From Shewanella sp. Isolate13 (lineage in GTDB: Bacteria > Pseudomonadota > Gammaproteobacteria > Enterobacterales > Shewanellaceae), in contig NZ_JAKEVD010000003.1 in the NCBI RefSeq assembly GCF_022398325.1, forward strand, positions 99,011-163,010: a DNA stretch of 64,000 bases, in the 5' to 3' direction. The translations under genes were made by a program, and so were the position numbers. The notes beneath the pieces are model-generated. The model ran no database searches. It worked only from the letters and a program-made list of their open reading frames with translations, and was not told where the DNA came from. Below are positions 17,043 to 26,884 of this stretch, in pieces. How positions within the stretch are numbered: position 1 is the first letter of the stretch; every line of letters begins with the position of its first letter.

Positions 17043-18044
17043 TTAAGTGCGCTGAAATAGGTAAGGTAACACCTTAAGGTTGAGTCGATTGATGCTGACA
17101 TCCGCCGCCTGGGCCAATTTGGGCTTAGCATGGTAAGCAATACCAAAGTCGGCAGTATTGATCATCGGAATATCGTTCGCGCCATCACCTATCGCCACCC
17201 TCTGCCCTACTGGTATCTGCCACTGCTTGGCACATTTAAGCACAGTATCGGCCTTATATTGAGCATCGACGACCTCTCCAGAGACGGTACCGAGTAGTTT
17301 ACCGTCGTCAATATCGAGCTTATTCGCATAAGCAGCATCTAACGCCAATTGCTGCTTAAGGGAGTTCACAAACGGTGTAAAACCGCCTGAAGCCACCACA
17401 GTGCGCCAGCCATGGCTCTGCAGCTCGGCAATCATCTCCTTTAAACCAGGCATTAGCGGCAACTTGACGCATAAGGTATCGATAATTTCAGCGCTAGCAC
17501 CTTTAAGCTTAGCAACGCGAGCCCTGAGGCTCTGCTCGAAATCGAGCTCGCCTTGCATTGCGAGCTCAGTAACTTCCGCCACGGCTGCGCCTACACCCGC
17601 CATTTCGGCCAGTTCATCGATACACTCAATTTCAATCGCAGTTGAGTCCATATCCATTACCAATAGACCCGCTTGGCTTAACAGAGGCGCATCGACTGCT
17701 AACTCAAATAACTCTAAAGACGTCGTCTCACTAATCGCTGCAATCTGCTCGGCGCTTAAAGCCTCTGATGTGCAAACCTCGAGGCAATTCAGACCGCAAT
17801 CGCGCTTAATCAGAGCTAGGCTCAGTTTGACATCGAGGGATCCAAGCCAACTCTCTATAGCGTCATTGATAAGTTGCACTGTATTTGGGGTTTCTAATTC
17901 GGAAAATAGAATCCGATAACGAGAAAAACCTCTAGGATATTCGGCCTCGATATGGCGGAAACAACTTTGTTCCCCAGCAGTAAAAGACATGCTACCTTCG
18001 GTAGTTAACCAAGCAAAAACAGTCGATTGACTCAAACTTTCCAT
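17043..18044 (-). CDS. serB: Phosphoserine phosphatase SerB
   Basis: A 333-residue cytoplasmic HAD-superfamily phosphatase making the last step of serine synthesis. The catalytic D-M-D-S-T motif gives nucleophile Asp 131 and acid/base Asp 133. Later motifs are V-A-S-G-G-F-T (motif II Ser) and G-D-G-A-N-D-I-P-M (metal-binding Asp). The N-terminal 110 residues form the extension found in enterobacterial-type SerB. Full length for the family (about 320-335). It is divergent from the ytjB-like gene, an arrangement also known in enterobacteria, with 78 bp between the starts. Confidence 0.96.
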   Translation of the reverse strand: MESLSQSTVFAWLTTEGSMSFTAGEQSCFRHIEAEYPRGFSRYRILFSELETPNTVQLINDAIESWLGSLDVKLSLALIKRDCGLNCLEVCTSEALSAEQIAAISETTSLELFELAVDAPLLSQAGLLVMDMDSTAIEIECIDELAEMAGVGAAVAEVTELAMQGELDFEQSLRARVAKLKGASAEIIDTLCVKLPLMPGLKEMIAELQSHGWRTVVASGGFTPFVNSLKQQLALDAAYANKLDIDDGKLLGTVSGEVVDAQYKADTVLKCAKQWQIPVGQRVAIGDGANDIPMINTADFGIAYHAKPKLAQAADVSINRLNLKVLPYLFQRT

Positions 18045-18122
18045 TAGTTATAGCTCTCCAGCTACCGAGCACAGACATAATCAATTATGATTAGGTGAGT
18101 ACACAATAAATTAAGGGTTTCA

Positions 18123-19244
18123 GTGTTCTATTTAAAAGGCCTAAAAAAGAGCCATCGAATAAGTCGCCTATTACAAATCATCATAGCGATCGCATTATTC
18201 ATCGGTCTCGATCAGCTGTGGGAAACTAGCCTACTACAAGGACAGCAGCTTCTAAAGTCCCAAACAGAAAAGATGGCGAGATTGCTGGTTCAACAAACGG
18301 CTTATGGTGCCGCGCCTGCACTTCAATTAGAGAATGATGAGCAACTGCAGTGGTTAGCTCAAGCATTGGTATTAGATCCTAAAGTCATGTCTGCCAGTAT
18401 CTTCAGCGAAGATGGTGTAAGACTATCATTTGCTCAAAGCGTCATCGATGAAGATCTAGAGCCCGACTCTGAAGAGCTGGCCTCAATTTTGGAGCAGTAC
18501 CCGCCCTATGTTGAAGCCGTGTCTCAAGATGGTAAGAATTTAGGTTATGTAGAGGTACGTCTAGAGCCTAAGTACTTCTTTAATGAAATTAAAGAGGCTC
18601 ATCATATCAACATGGAGCAGCAACAAATAATGCTGTTAATTGCCGGCCTCATCGGCATGTTGCTATCTCGGGCACTCTCTTTCAAACGCGCAGACTTCGA
18701 TAGGCGTAAAGCCAGAGTCAAGCTACGACGATTACTGGCCAAGAAAACTGAAAAGGCCGCAGCAAAGGCTGCAAAGCAGCAAGCTAGTGAGGCTAACAAG
18801 CAGGCGAAAAAAAACAATTCAACTGATATCACTAAAACTGCTGTCAGTGCCGAAGAGCAAACCATCGCATCGGAGGGAGCCGATGTGATATCTAAGCTTA
18901 AGGCTGAAGCCACGACTCACTCTATGGCTGAGCCGTCAGAGCCTGCTCAAGCACCTACTCAAGAGCTTACTTCTGAGTCCAATCAAGCGCCAGAGCTTGC
19001 GCAAAGCGATAACAAGAGTAAAGCTAAGGCCAAAGTTGCTAGCAAACCTAAAGCGTCTCCTAGCAAGCCTAAAGCCGCCACGAAACGTAAAACAGCCACT
19101 AAGCCTAAAGCCAAACCAGAGGCTCAATCAGTTGCGGCAGCAGAGAAAAAGACTAAGGAGAAGTCTGAAACAAAGCCAAAGGCTAAAGCAAGCCCAAAGC
19201 CAACCCAGAAGCCTGACTCAAATAAAGCCCCTAACTCAGATTAA
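18123..19244 (+). CDS. YtjB/AhpA-like membrane protein with long Lys/Ala/Pro-rich tail
   Basis: A 373-residue protein. The N-terminal 187 residues match the YtjB (Smp) family: a membrane helix at about 16-30, a periplasmic domain to about 165, and a second helix at about 168-184. The remaining 186 residues, predicted cytoplasmic, are low-complexity and very basic, with many K-P-K-A, A-K-A-K and K-x-K-P-K repeats that resemble histone-H1-like tails. The enterobacterial protein lacks such a tail as far as I recall. The start is GTG with AAGGG about 6 bases upstream. It is divergent from serB, as ytjB is in Escherichia coli. The function is not established; the tail suggests binding to nucleic acid or acidic lipid, which is inference. 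Confidence 0.8.
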   Translation: MFYLKGLKKSHRISRLLQIIIAIALFIGLDQLWETSLLQGQQLLKSQTEKMARLLVQQTAYGAAPALQLENDEQLQWLAQALVLDPKVMSASIFSEDGVRLSFAQSVIDEDLEPDSEELASILEQYPPYVEAVSQDGKNLGYVEVRLEPKYFFNEIKEAHHINMEQQQIMLLIAGLIGMLLSRALSFKRADFDRRKARVKLRRLLAKKTEKAAAKAAKQQASEANKQAKKNNSTDITKTAVSAEEQTIASEGADVISKLKAEATTHSMAEPSEPAQAPTQELTSESNQAPELAQSDNKSKAKAKVASKPKASPSKPKAATKRKTATKPKAKPEAQSVAAAEKKTKEKSETKPKAKASPKPTQKPDSNKAPNSD

Positions 19245-19300
19245 TGCGGGCAAATAATGTCTGGGAATAACGGATAATCGACTGATTAAGCGATAAAACA

Positions 19301-19330
19301 AAAACGGACGCATAAGCGTCCGTTTTTATT
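19301..19330. terminator. Bidirectional terminator between the ytjB-like gene and deoD
   Basis: Perfect 12-bp stem AAAAACGGACGC / GCGTCCGTTTTT with a 4-nt loop, A-run and T-run on either side, between convergent genes. Confidence 0.95.
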
Positions 19331-19360
19331 TGGCAGTCTATAACTGCAGTGCAGAAACGA

Positions 19361-20071
19361 TTACAGTGTAATAGCCGCTTCTAGCGTCATTTCGATCATT
19401 TCGTTGAAGGTTGTTTGACGCTCATCAGAAGAGGTCTTCTCACCTGTACGGATATGATCAGATACAGTAACAACACACAACGCCTTAGCACCGAACTCTT
19501 TCGCTACGCCGTATAGGCCAGCAGCTTCCATTTCGACACCTAGCACGTCCATCTTTTCCATTACGTCAAACATAGATGGGTCTGGCGTGTAGAAAAGGTC
19601 TGCAGAGAATACGTTACCAACGCGGTACTTAGTACCTTTGGCGTCAGCAGCTTTAACAACTGCGCTTAGTAGGCTGTAATCACAGATAGCTGCGAAATCT
19701 TGGCCTTTGAAACGTAAACGGTTAACTTGTGAGTCAGTACATGCACCCATACCGATGATCACGTCACGAACTTTAACGTCAGTGCTGATCGCGCCACAAG
19801 TACCCACGCGGATTAGGTTCTTAACGCCGTAATCTTTGATCAATTCAGTTGCATAGATTGAGCAAGATGGGATACCCATACCTGAACCCATAACTGAAAT
19901 ACGAACGCCTTTGTAAGTACCAGTGAAACCTAGCATGTTACGAACGTCAGTCACTTGCTCAACGTTTTCTAGAAATGTTTCAGCAATATACTTAGCGCGT
20001 AGTGGATCGCCTGGAAATAGAACTGTATCGCCAAATGCGCCGTCTACGGCATTAATGTGTGGTGTTGCCAT
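19361..20071 (-). CDS. deoD: Purine nucleoside phosphorylase DeoD
   Basis: A 236-residue hexameric-type (class I) phosphorylase that splits purine (deoxy)ribonucleosides with phosphate into free base and (deoxy)ribose-1-phosphate. Typical motifs are 'TPHINA' at 3-8, the phosphate-binding G-D-P-L-R-A at 21-26, 'MGSGMGIPS' at 61-69, and E-M-E-A-A-G-L-Y in the substrate pocket. A catalytic Asp lies in V-S-D-H-I-R-T. Length matches the enterobacterial enzyme (239). GGGG lies 8 bases before the ATG. Last gene of the deoCABD series, 103 bp after deoB, with a stem-loop between. Confidence 0.97.
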   Translation of the reverse strand: MATPHINAVDGAFGDTVLFPGDPLRAKYIAETFLENVEQVTDVRNMLGFTGTYKGVRISVMGSGMGIPSCSIYATELIKDYGVKNLIRVGTCGAISTDVKVRDVIIGMGACTDSQVNRLRFKGQDFAAICDYSLLSAVVKAADAKGTKYRVGNVFSADLFYTPDPSMFDVMEKMDVLGVEMEAAGLYGVAKEFGAKALCVVTVSDHIRTGEKTSSDERQTTFNEMIEMTLEAAITL

Positions 20072-20132
20072 CAGAATAACCCCTATTTGTATTTTTTAGA
20101 CCGTCGTTAATAACTTGAGTCTTTGTTTGCTA

Positions 20133-20151
20133 ACGGCTCAAAGTGAGCCGT
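20133..20151 (-). other. Intercistronic stem-loop between deoB and deoD
   Basis: Perfect 8-bp stem ACGGCTCA / TGAGCCGT with a 3-nt loop. It has no U-run after it on the minus strand, so it is more likely an mRNA processing or stability hairpin than a full terminator. Confidence 0.6.
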
Positions 20152-20174
20152 CAAATTTAAAATCTTTTCACGGC

Positions 20175-21395
20175 TTATGAACGAACGAATGACTCGCCAT
20201 ATTCCATAGGTTCAAGCTTAAAGTAGCTTGCAATCGACTGCCCCATATCAGCAAAGCTGCTACGGCGTCCTAATGAGCCAGCTTCAAGGCCTGCACCATA
20301 GGCTAGAACCGGCACGCGCTCACGAGTATGATCGCTACCAGGCCAAGTTGGATCACAGCCATGGTCGGCAGTTAGCAGCAGGAAATCATCCTTATCCAGC
20401 AACGCTAAGATCTCAGGTAGACGAGAGTCGAAGTACTCAAGCCCGCGAGCGTATCCAGCAACGTCACGGCGATGACCGTAATGAGAGTCAAAGTCGACGA
20501 AGTTAGTGAATACAATGGTATTGTCACCCGCTTGCTTAACTTGCTCTAAGGTCGCATCAAATAGATCTTCAAGACCCGTCGCCTTAACCTTCTTAGTGAT
20601 CCCGCAATGGGCGTAAATGTCAGAGATCTTACCAACACTCACGACTTCACCACCTGCCGCTTTAAGCTTATCAAGCACGGTTGGTGCTGGCGGCTCAACC
20701 GCGTAGTCACGACGATTACCAGTACGAGCAAAGTCACTCGGGCCAGTGCCGACAAACGGACGCGCAATCACACGACCGATGTTGTAATCGGCAAGCTCTT
20801 CACGAGCGATAATACAAAGCTCATAAAGCTTCTCAAGACCAAATGTCTCTTCGTGACAAGCAATCTGGAACACAGAGTCAGCAGAGGTATAGAAAATTGG
20901 CTTACCTGTGCGCATGTGTTCTTCACCAAGCTCTTCGAGAATAACTGTACCCGAAGAGTGGCAGTTACCTAGAAACTCCGTCAGCCCTGCTCTCGCTAGG
21001 ATTCTATCGGTTAGCTCTTGTGGAAAAGAGTTGGTCAAATCACTGAAATAACCCCACTCATAAAGGACAGGTACGCCTGCCATTTCCCAGTGGCCACTTG
21101 GTGTATCTTTACCCGAGCTCAGCTCTTCTGCGTGACCGTATGCACCAATCACTTCGACATCGTCACCAAAGCCTGCAGGAAATTCACCTGTGCTCTCTTT
21201 CGATGCATGACCTAGGCCTAAGCGCGCTAAGTTAGGAAGCTTCAATGGTCCTTCACGGCCATCATTCGCTTTACCTTCGGCACAGGCCTTAGCAATATGA
21301 CCAAAAGTGTTAGAACCCACATCGCCAAACGCCTCGGCATCGTGCGCTGCACCGACGCCAAACGAATCTAGCATCATGATTATAGTACGTTTCAT
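20175..21395 (-). CDS. deoB: Phosphopentomutase DeoB
   Basis: A 406-residue alkaline-phosphatase-superfamily mutase interconverting (deoxy)ribose-1-phosphate and -5-phosphate, linking the phosphorylases to DeoC. The N-terminal metal-binding motif is M-L-D-S-F-G-V-G (residues 7-14), the phosphorylated Thr lies in [10 protein letters not shown], and the C-terminal metal ligands are in L-T-A-D-H-G-C-D-P and S-D-H-T-R-E. The ATG at 21395 was chosen over an upstream in-frame start because homologues begin M-K-R-T and GGAG is just upstream; length then matches the E. coli enzyme (407). Thirteen bases separate it from deoA. Confidence 0.96.
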   Translation of the reverse strand: MKRTIIMMLDSFGVGAAHDAEAFGDVGSNTFGHIAKACAEGKANDGREGPLKLPNLARLGLGHASKESTGEFPAGFGDDVEVIGAYGHAEELSSGKDTPSGHWEMAGVPVLYEWGYFSDLTNSFPQELTDRILARAGLTEFLGNCHSSGTVILEELGEEHMRTGKPIFYTSADSVFQIACHEETFGLEKLYELCIIAREELADYNIGRVIARPFVGTGPSDFARTGNRRDYAVEPPAPTVLDKLKAAGGEVVSVGKISDIYAHCGITKKVKATGLEDLFDATLEQVKQAGDNTIVFTNFVDFDSHYGHRRDVAGYARGLEYFDSRLPEILALLDKDDFLLLTADHGCDPTWPGSDHTRERVPVLAYGAGLEAGSLGRRSSFADMGQSIASYFKLEPMEYGESFVRS

Positions 21396-21408
21396 AAACT
21401 GTGCTCCG

Positions 21409-22740
21409 TTACAGATCCGACTCGCGGATATAACGATAAATTTCCGGTGTTTTTTCCGGTTTGGTATCACCAATGTGAATCGCTTTTTTCACTGCCGCTT
21501 CGGCTTCAGCAAAGGCGCTTTCAGATTGTGCATGAATAAAGGCTATCGGTTTGTCGCTATTGATCTCATCGCCAAGTGCACAGACTTTAGAAAGTCCAAC
21601 ACTATAGTCCAGAGCATCACCAGGCTTGCGGCGACCGCCGCCTAAGGTAACGACTGCCAGTCCAAGTTCACGGGTATCCATCGCCGATGCGAAACCAGCT
21701 CTGTCCGCATAAACTGGACGAATAATTTGCGAGTCTGGTAGATACTTGCTGTAGTTCTCAACAAAATCGGCCGGGCCACCTAGACCTGACACCATGCGTC
21801 CAAAGATCTCAGCCGCCTTACCGTTATCTAATACTGCGTTTAATTTAGCGCGAGCTTCCGCTTCACTAGTTGCGATACCGCCAAGCTGCAGCATTTCGGC
21901 ACACAGCCCCATAGTCACTTCATAGAGACGAGGATTACGGTAAGCACCAGTCATGAAGTCGACCGCTTCTTTCACTTCAACTGCGTTACCAGCACATGAC
22001 GCCAACACTTGGTTCATGTCGGTGAGTAATGCCGTAGTCTTAGTGCCAGCTCCATTAGCAACGGCAGTAATACTGCGTGCTAACTCTTCAGAAGCTTCAT
22101 AGGTTGGCATAAATGCGCCCGTACCGACCTTAACGTCCATGGCTAATGCATCTAGACCTGCGGCAAGCTTTTTAGAAAGAATGGAAGCTGTGATTAACGA
22201 GATGGACTCAACCGTTGCGGTATTATCACGAATAGAATAGAAACGCTTATCGGCAGGAACGAGATCGCCAGTTTGACCAATAATAGCCACACCCGCTTCT
22301 TTTACTACCTTACGAAACAGTGCGCTGTCTGGCTCGGTATTATAACCCGGAATGGCGTCAAACTTATCGAGCGTACCACCAGTATGGCCAAGGCCGCGAC
22401 CGGAAATCATTGGTACATAACCACCACACGCTGCCGCCATAGGGCCTAACATCAAACTAATGACATCTCCCACGCCACCAGTTGAATGCTTATCGATAAT
22501 CGGACCGTTTAGATCCAATGACTGCCAGTTGAGCACAGTGCCGGAGTCACGCATCGCAGTCGTTAATGCAATACGCTCATCCATGTTCATGTCATTGAAA
22601 TAGACCGCCATACCTAGGGCTGCGATCTGACCTTCTGAAACCGTATTGTTAGTGATCCCTTTGACGAAGAATTGGATCTCCTCTGTCGAAAGAGCCTGCG
22701 CATTACGTTTTTTACGGATAATTTCTTGAGCTAAAAACAT
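21409..22740 (-). CDS. deoA: Thymidine phosphorylase DeoA
   Basis: A 443-residue enzyme of pyrimidine deoxynucleoside salvage, cleaving thymidine to thymine and deoxyribose-1-phosphate. Signature features are K-H-S-T-G-G-V-G-D (about residues 84-92), the [12 protein letters not shown] glycine-rich loop (about 115-126), and K-V-G-T-G-A-F-M. Length equals the family norm (about 440). A strong GGAGG lies 6 bases before the ATG. It is the second gene of the cluster, 163 bp after deoC, a gap large enough for an internal promoter. Confidence 0.97.
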   Translation of the reverse strand: MFLAQEIIRKKRNAQALSTEEIQFFVKGITNNTVSEGQIAALGMAVYFNDMNMDERIALTTAMRDSGTVLNWQSLDLNGPIIDKHSTGGVGDVISLMLGPMAAACGGYVPMISGRGLGHTGGTLDKFDAIPGYNTEPDSALFRKVVKEAGVAIIGQTGDLVPADKRFYSIRDNTATVESISLITASILSKKLAAGLDALAMDVKVGTGAFMPTYEASEELARSITAVANGAGTKTTALLTDMNQVLASCAGNAVEVKEAVDFMTGAYRNPRLYEVTMGLCAEMLQLGGIATSEAEARAKLNAVLDNGKAAEIFGRMVSGLGGPADFVENYSKYLPDSQIIRPVYADRAGFASAMDTRELGLAVVTLGGGRRKPGDALDYSVGLSKVCALGDEINSDKPIAFIHAQSESAFAEAEAAVKKAIHIGDTKPEKTPEIYRYIRESDL

Positions 22741-22903
22741 GTACTACCTCCAAGAGTGTAACTTAGTTTCCATTAAATAGAAGTTTCAGTTATCAATCTG
22801 CTTAAGGGGAATCAAAAGCCGTAATATTGTTACATACTAACGAACTTTTGATACACCTAATAAGATTTAGATCACACTTAACAACAAGTTTAATCTTTAA
22901 AGG

Positions 22904-23677
22904 TTAGTAACCTTGTGCACCTTGTGGTGCATCGCCTAGCTCAAGTGTATGAAGTAGGTTAGTCAACAGGCTTGACGCGCCGAAACGGAATGTTGCTGGA
23001 GTAGCCCAGTCATCGCCTAGTAGACGTGCAGCAACGCCTAGGAACTCAGCTGCTGCTTCAGCGTCTTTTACGCCACCTGCAGGCTTAAAACCTACTTTAG
23101 GGTTCTTTTCGCTGATCACAGTCATCATGATTTCTGCCGCTTCTAGAGTTGCGTTTACAGCAACTTTACCAGTCGAGGTCTTGATGAAATCGGCGCCAGC
23201 ATCGATAGACAGCTCAGATGCCTTACGGATAAGAGCAGGATCGGCTAACACGCCAGACTCGATGATCACTTTAAGGATAGCGTCTTCACCACACGCTTCT
23301 TTACAGGCTTTTACTAGCTCGAAACCGACAGTTTCATTGCCTTCCATCAGAGCGCGGTATGGGAATACGACATCAACTTCGTCGGCACCATAGGCAACTG
23401 CTGCACGAGTTTCTAACACAGCAATAGCGATATCATCGTTACCGTGTGGGAAGTTAGTCACAGTCGCGATCTTGATATCTTCGCCACCGATTTCATTCAA
23501 TGTTTTACGCGCAATAGGAATAAAGCGAGGATAAATACAAATTGCAGCAGTATCGCCAGCAGGCGTCTTAGCCTTATGACAAATCTCGATCACCTTCTGA
23601 TCGGTATCATCGTCATTCAGGGTTGTAAGATCCATTAGATTAATGGCTTGTTGTGCTGCTTTTTTTAAGTCGCTCAT
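22904..23677 (-). CDS. deoC: Deoxyribose-phosphate aldolase DeoC
   Basis: A 257-residue class I aldolase splitting deoxyribose-5-phosphate into glyceraldehyde-3-phosphate and acetaldehyde. The Schiff-base Lys is K166 ([10 protein letters not shown]) and the second active-site Lys is K198 (V-G-F-K-P-A-G-G-V). Asp 101-103 (E-V-D-V-V) corresponds to the proton relay. The start M-S-D-L-K at 23677 was preferred to an in-frame ATG 24 bases upstream because GGAG lies 8 bases before it and homologues begin there. First gene of deoCABD. Confidence 0.96.
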   Translation of the reverse strand: MSDLKKAAQQAINLMDLTTLNDDDTDQKVIEICHKAKTPAGDTAAICIYPRFIPIARKTLNEIGGEDIKIATVTNFPHGNDDIAIAVLETRAAVAYGADEVDVVFPYRALMEGNETVGFELVKACKEACGEDAILKVIIESGVLADPALIRKASELSIDAGADFIKTSTGKVAVNATLEAAEIMMTVISEKNPKVGFKPAGGVKDAEAAAEFLGVAARLLGDDWATPATFRFGASSLLTNLLHTLELGDAPQGAQGY

Positions 23678-23881
23678 AATAGCTCTCCGAGAAAGATTCA
23701 AATTATTAATTTAAAACAGAAAATTATCGCACGGCGATGCCTTGAACTGGCTTATTTTGATTATAGTTATGGGCCGGGCCTTCGGGCATTGCCGAATATA
23801 TGCCTAGGTCCTTACAGACTCTAGACACAAAAATACTATTCAGGTATCCAACGTTGTTAACTCCAATGAGCGCAACCATCC

Positions 23882-23895
23882 TGACACTAGTGTCA
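23882..23895. promoter_or_regulatory. Perfect palindrome upstream of deoC, candidate operator
   Basis: TGACACTAGTGTCA is fully self-complementary over 14 bp. The position upstream of a catabolic operon suggests a repressor site. No regulator gene is in the window and the factor is unknown. Confidence 0.35.
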
Positions 23896-24208
23896 CGACT
23901 TGAATCCATGAAGACCGGGAAGGGAGATTGATACTGCTATTTCTGCCTTTCCGCGAAAAATCCGTTTTAGCGCGTAATAAATCTATTGTAACTTTTACTG
24001 TAACTTCTCTTATGTCGATTTTTATTAGAGAAGAGTAGTCAATACTTACCTAAACAAGCTTGTTAACTAAACCCACTTTAGTGAGCATAATAAATATAGC
24101 TGATGCTTAAGTAAAAACTAACACCTTTGTATTACCGTTTGCTATATAGCTGACCAAAAGCTGAAATAAAATTTTAAGGATGAACGTGGCAGTGAGTGGA
24201 AGTTAGAT

Positions 24209-24231
24209 AGAGCCGCGAAGTTCGCGGCTCT
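24209..24231 (-). terminator. Stem-loop after the Tsx-like porin gene
   Basis: AGAGCCGCG / CGCGGCTCT, 9-bp perfect stem with a 5-nt loop, 31 bases after the stop. It lacks a good U-run, so termination may be partial. Confidence 0.6.
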
Positions 24232-24261
24232 GACATAGACTCACAAGGTTTAAGCTAATGC

Positions 24262-25104
24262 TTAGAACTTGTAAGTAGCAGTTAGGTAATGTGCCCAACC
24301 AGTAGTTTCTAGACCTACGATACCAGCACCGTCTTCAAGTAGGTATACGTCTTGGTAGCCCTTTAGACCATAACCTAGAGCGTAGTTCTCTGAATGCCAG
24401 TGTAGACCGAAGTATGCAGCGCCACCACTAGTAGTTTGTGGAACGAATTCGTTGCCATACTTCTCATCAGCACCGAACTGGTAATCAACATAACCTTGGA
24501 AAGAGATGAATGAACCGTTGTCGAAGTTAACAACAGGCTTGAACCAGTTCATAGAGAATTGGTAACCGTTCCACTCTTTGATATTCATGTCATAGTGAGC
24601 GTATAAGTTCATGCCAGTTTTACCTAACCATGGAACCATAACGTCAGCACCGATACCCCAGAAAGATGCGTTTACATCACCTTTACCGTCTTTATTGAAT
24701 GCTCCGCCACCCCAGTTGAATAGAGTAGAGAAGTATACTTCTTGGATTGGACCAGCAGATAGATCCCAGCCAGTCATCGCATCGATAGAGAAACGTGGTG
24801 CAAGCTTCATGAACATCTTGCTGTCGCCGCCAGTCTTATCGCCTGAGCTGCTGTTAGTTAGGTTGAACACGTCAACATAACCGTATAGATCAACGATACC
24901 AGCGCGGCCGCCGAATTCCATCTCTAGGTAGTCGTGGCCATCGCCGTCACCGTCAGATGGTAGTTCATTGAATGCGTACATTGCGTTGAACTGCATCCAG
25001 CTGTAGTCGCCAGCGCGTAGGTCTGTACGGTCAGCAGCGAAGGTAGGTGCAGACATTGCAGCAACAGCTGTAGCAGCTAGTGCTAAAGTTTTAACGTTTT
25101 TCAT
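24262..25104 (-). CDS. Nucleoside-specific outer-membrane porin, Tsx/OmpK family
   Basis: A 280-residue exported beta-barrel. The signal peptide (about 1-23) ends A-P-T-F-A. The mature chain is rich in Trp/Tyr/Gly strands and ends Y-K-F, the barrel C-terminal signature. 'DYSWMQFNAMYAFNELP' near residue 35, 'YLEMEFGGRAGIVDLYGYVDVFNL' nearby and 'YALGYGLKGYQDVY' near the end resemble OmpK/Tsx channels. Its place between nupC and deoCABD supports nucleoside uptake across the outer membrane. The ATG at 25104 was chosen (GGGG 6 bases upstream); in-frame ATGs at 25107 and 25116 are alternatives. It probably has its own promoter in the 341-bp gap after nupC. Confidence 0.85.
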   Translation of the reverse strand: MKNVKTLALAATAVAAMSAPTFAADRTDLRAGDYSWMQFNAMYAFNELPSDGDGDGHDYLEMEFGGRAGIVDLYGYVDVFNLTNSSSGDKTGGDSKMFMKLAPRFSIDAMTGWDLSAGPIQEVYFSTLFNWGGGAFNKDGKGDVNASFWGIGADVMVPWLGKTGMNLYAHYDMNIKEWNGYQFSMNWFKPVVNFDNGSFISFQGYVDYQFGADEKYGNEFVPQTTSGGAAYFGLHWHSENYALGYGLKGYQDVYLLEDGAGIVGLETTGWAHYLTATYKF

Positions 25105-25445
25105 CATCAACCCCATTTCTATTTATGGTTTGCTGCTCCTCTTTATTGAAGAGTCAGCGTTTCTTTTTTATGGCGCGCATTTTACTTTATTTACATCAAA
25201 CATCAACATTATTAATGTAAAAATGCGAACACTAAGTTTTAACATTCGAACAACTTTTGTAATTTCAAGGCAGTAAGTACTGCTTTATCACTCTTATTGT
25301 TGTTTTTAAGCCGAAACAAACCCTAACCCTAGTTATTGATCATTTCGTTGAATGTTTAGTTTGGAAAACGATTGACTTACATTTGTTTTAACTTGACTAG
25401 AGCTAAAACGAAGACTGAGCCATATAGGCTCAGTCTAAAAGAGGC
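25105..25445. other. 341-bp region between nupC and the Tsx-like porin gene
   Basis: Holds the nupC terminator at the nupC side. It also holds an inverted repeat TTTACAT...ATGTAAA (25190-25221) and a direct repeat TGCGAACA / TTCGAACA (25224-25231 and 25245-25252, exactly 21 bp apart). A minus-strand TTGATG-N16-TAAAAT promoter-like pair overlaps the inverted repeat. Confidence 0.5.
25411..25436 (-). terminator. Probable terminator of nupC
   Basis: Perfect 9-bp stem GACTGAGCC / GGCTCAGTC with a 5-nt loop, about 10 bases beyond the nupC stop. The A-rich left flank gives a modest U-tract on the minus strand. Confidence 0.75.
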
Positions 25446-26705
25446 TTACAACGCTAGGAATAGACCCGCGATAGTTGCACTCATTAAGTTAGCTAGAGAA
25501 CCTGCGATAACTGCGCGGATACCAAGCTTAGCTAAGTCATGGCGACGAGTAGGAGCCATTGCACCTAGACCACCAAGTAGAATCGCGATTGAAGATAGGT
25601 TAGCGAAACCACATAGAGCGAAAGAGATAATCGCTTTAGTACGGTCACTCATCGCAACACCAGTCTCAGCTACTACCATACCGCCATCGGCTAGATCTTT
25701 TAGGTATGGAGCAAAGTTTAGGTAAGCAACGAATTCGTTAACAACAATCTTCTGACCGATGAAAGAACCCGCTACAAGCGCTTCGTTCCAAGGTACACCG
25801 ATAAGGAATGCTAGCGGCATGAAGATGTAACCTAGAATCAATTCTAGTGTTAGGTTTTCCATACCAAACCATCCGCCAACACCACCGATGATGCCGTTGA
25901 TCATAGCAATCAAACCTACGAATGCTAGAAGCATTGCACCAACGTTAAGTGCTAGATGCATACCAGATGAAGCACCTGCAGCTGCAGCGTCAAGAACGTT
26001 AGCAGGCTTATCAGGATCTTCTGGTAAGTCGCTCATGTCATTCTTAGCTTCTTCTGTTTCAGGGTGCATCAGTTTAGCCATTAATAGACCACCTGGTGCT
26101 GCCATGAATGAAGCGGCAACTAGATACTCAATTGGTACACCCATCTGCGCATAACCCGCTAGAACTGAACCAGCGATAGACGCAAGACCACCCACCATGA
26201 TGGCGAACAGTTCAGAGTTAGTCATCGTCGCGATGAACGGACGAACAACTAATGGCGCTTCAGTTTGACCAACGAAGATGTTCGCTGTAGCAGACATAGA
26301 CTCTGTACGACTTGTGCCAAGTGCTTTTTGTAGACCACCACCGATAATACGGATGATCCACTGCATGATGCCTAAATAGTAAAGAACTGCGATTAGAGAA
26401 GAGAAGAAAACGATGACAGGTAGTACGTTAATGGCAAAAATAAAGCCAACTTTAAAGTTAGCTAGATCACCGAATAAGAAACCAATACCGTTTTGTGCGT
26501 ATCCAATTACACTAGATACTGCGTCAGACACACTTTTCAGAATGTCTTTACCGACTGGAACATACAATACGAAACCACCGAAAGCGGCTTGAATTGCCAA
26601 TGCACCAAATACGGTACGCTTGTTAATTGCTTTTCTATTGTTTGATAACCCGAAGGCTATCGCTAGTAGGGTGACCACCCCTACTAAACTCATTAAAATA
26701 TCCAT
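25446..26705 (-). CDS. nupC: Concentrative nucleoside transporter NupC
   Basis: A 419-residue polytopic inner-membrane protein of the CNT family, which brings nucleosides into the cell with Na+ or H+. Family motifs include the conserved '[15 protein letters not shown]' region (about 143-157), '[14 protein letters not shown]' (about 176-189), and the C-terminal '[27 protein letters not shown]' segment. The G-Q-T-E-A-P motif supplies substrate and ion contacts in CNT structures. AGGG lies 9 bases before the ATG. Together with the porin and deoCABD it forms an uptake-to-catabolism pathway. Confidence 0.93.
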   Translation of the reverse strand: MDILMSLVGVVTLLAIAFGLSNNRKAINKRTVFGALAIQAAFGGFVLYVPVGKDILKSVSDAVSSVIGYAQNGIGFLFGDLANFKVGFIFAINVLPVIVFFSSLIAVLYYLGIMQWIIRIIGGGLQKALGTSRTESMSATANIFVGQTEAPLVVRPFIATMTNSELFAIMVGGLASIAGSVLAGYAQMGVPIEYLVAASFMAAPGGLLMAKLMHPETEEAKNDMSDLPEDPDKPANVLDAAAAGASSGMHLALNVGAMLLAFVGLIAMINGIIGGVGGWFGMENLTLELILGYIFMPLAFLIGVPWNEALVAGSFIGQKIVVNEFVAYLNFAPYLKDLADGGMVVAETGVAMSDRTKAIISFALCGFANLSSIAILLGGLGAMAPTRRHDLAKLGIRAVIAGSLANLMSATIAGLFLAL

Positions 26706-26884
26706 TAACCATCACCCTATTGTTAATACTTTTTAATTATGTTGTTAACCAACCTTTTCCTACGAAACCGATTATACCCGACCACGTCGCTAAAAGCGTC
26801 GTATTGATCAAATTTTTGAGGTTTTATTTCAATGATTTTGTTGGGATTTTTGGTGCGACATACATCTGTTTAAACAGAAAAAAA

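Larger units (their letters stand above)
23678..24261. other. 584-bp region between the Tsx-like porin gene and deoC
   Basis: Contains the porin-gene terminator hairpin (24209-24231) and a perfect 14-bp palindrome TGACACTAGTGTCA (23882-23895), about 210 bp before deoC. One minus-strand ORF (23724-23909) lacks a ribosome binding site and is not called. The deoC promoter must lie here. Confidence 0.6.

Noticed and set aside
17401..17919. 172-codon plus-strand ORF opposite serB
   Set aside because: Antisense shadow of serB with low-complexity Ser/Ile composition and no ribosome binding site.
22860..22885. CRP-like half-site (AGATCACAC) in the deoC-deoA gap
   Set aside because: Only one half matches; the other half has 3 of 5 bases, too weak to call.
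23724..23909. 61-codon minus-strand ORF upstream of deoC
   Set aside because: No Shine-Dalgarno, no recognisable motif, and it overlaps the probable regulatory palindrome.
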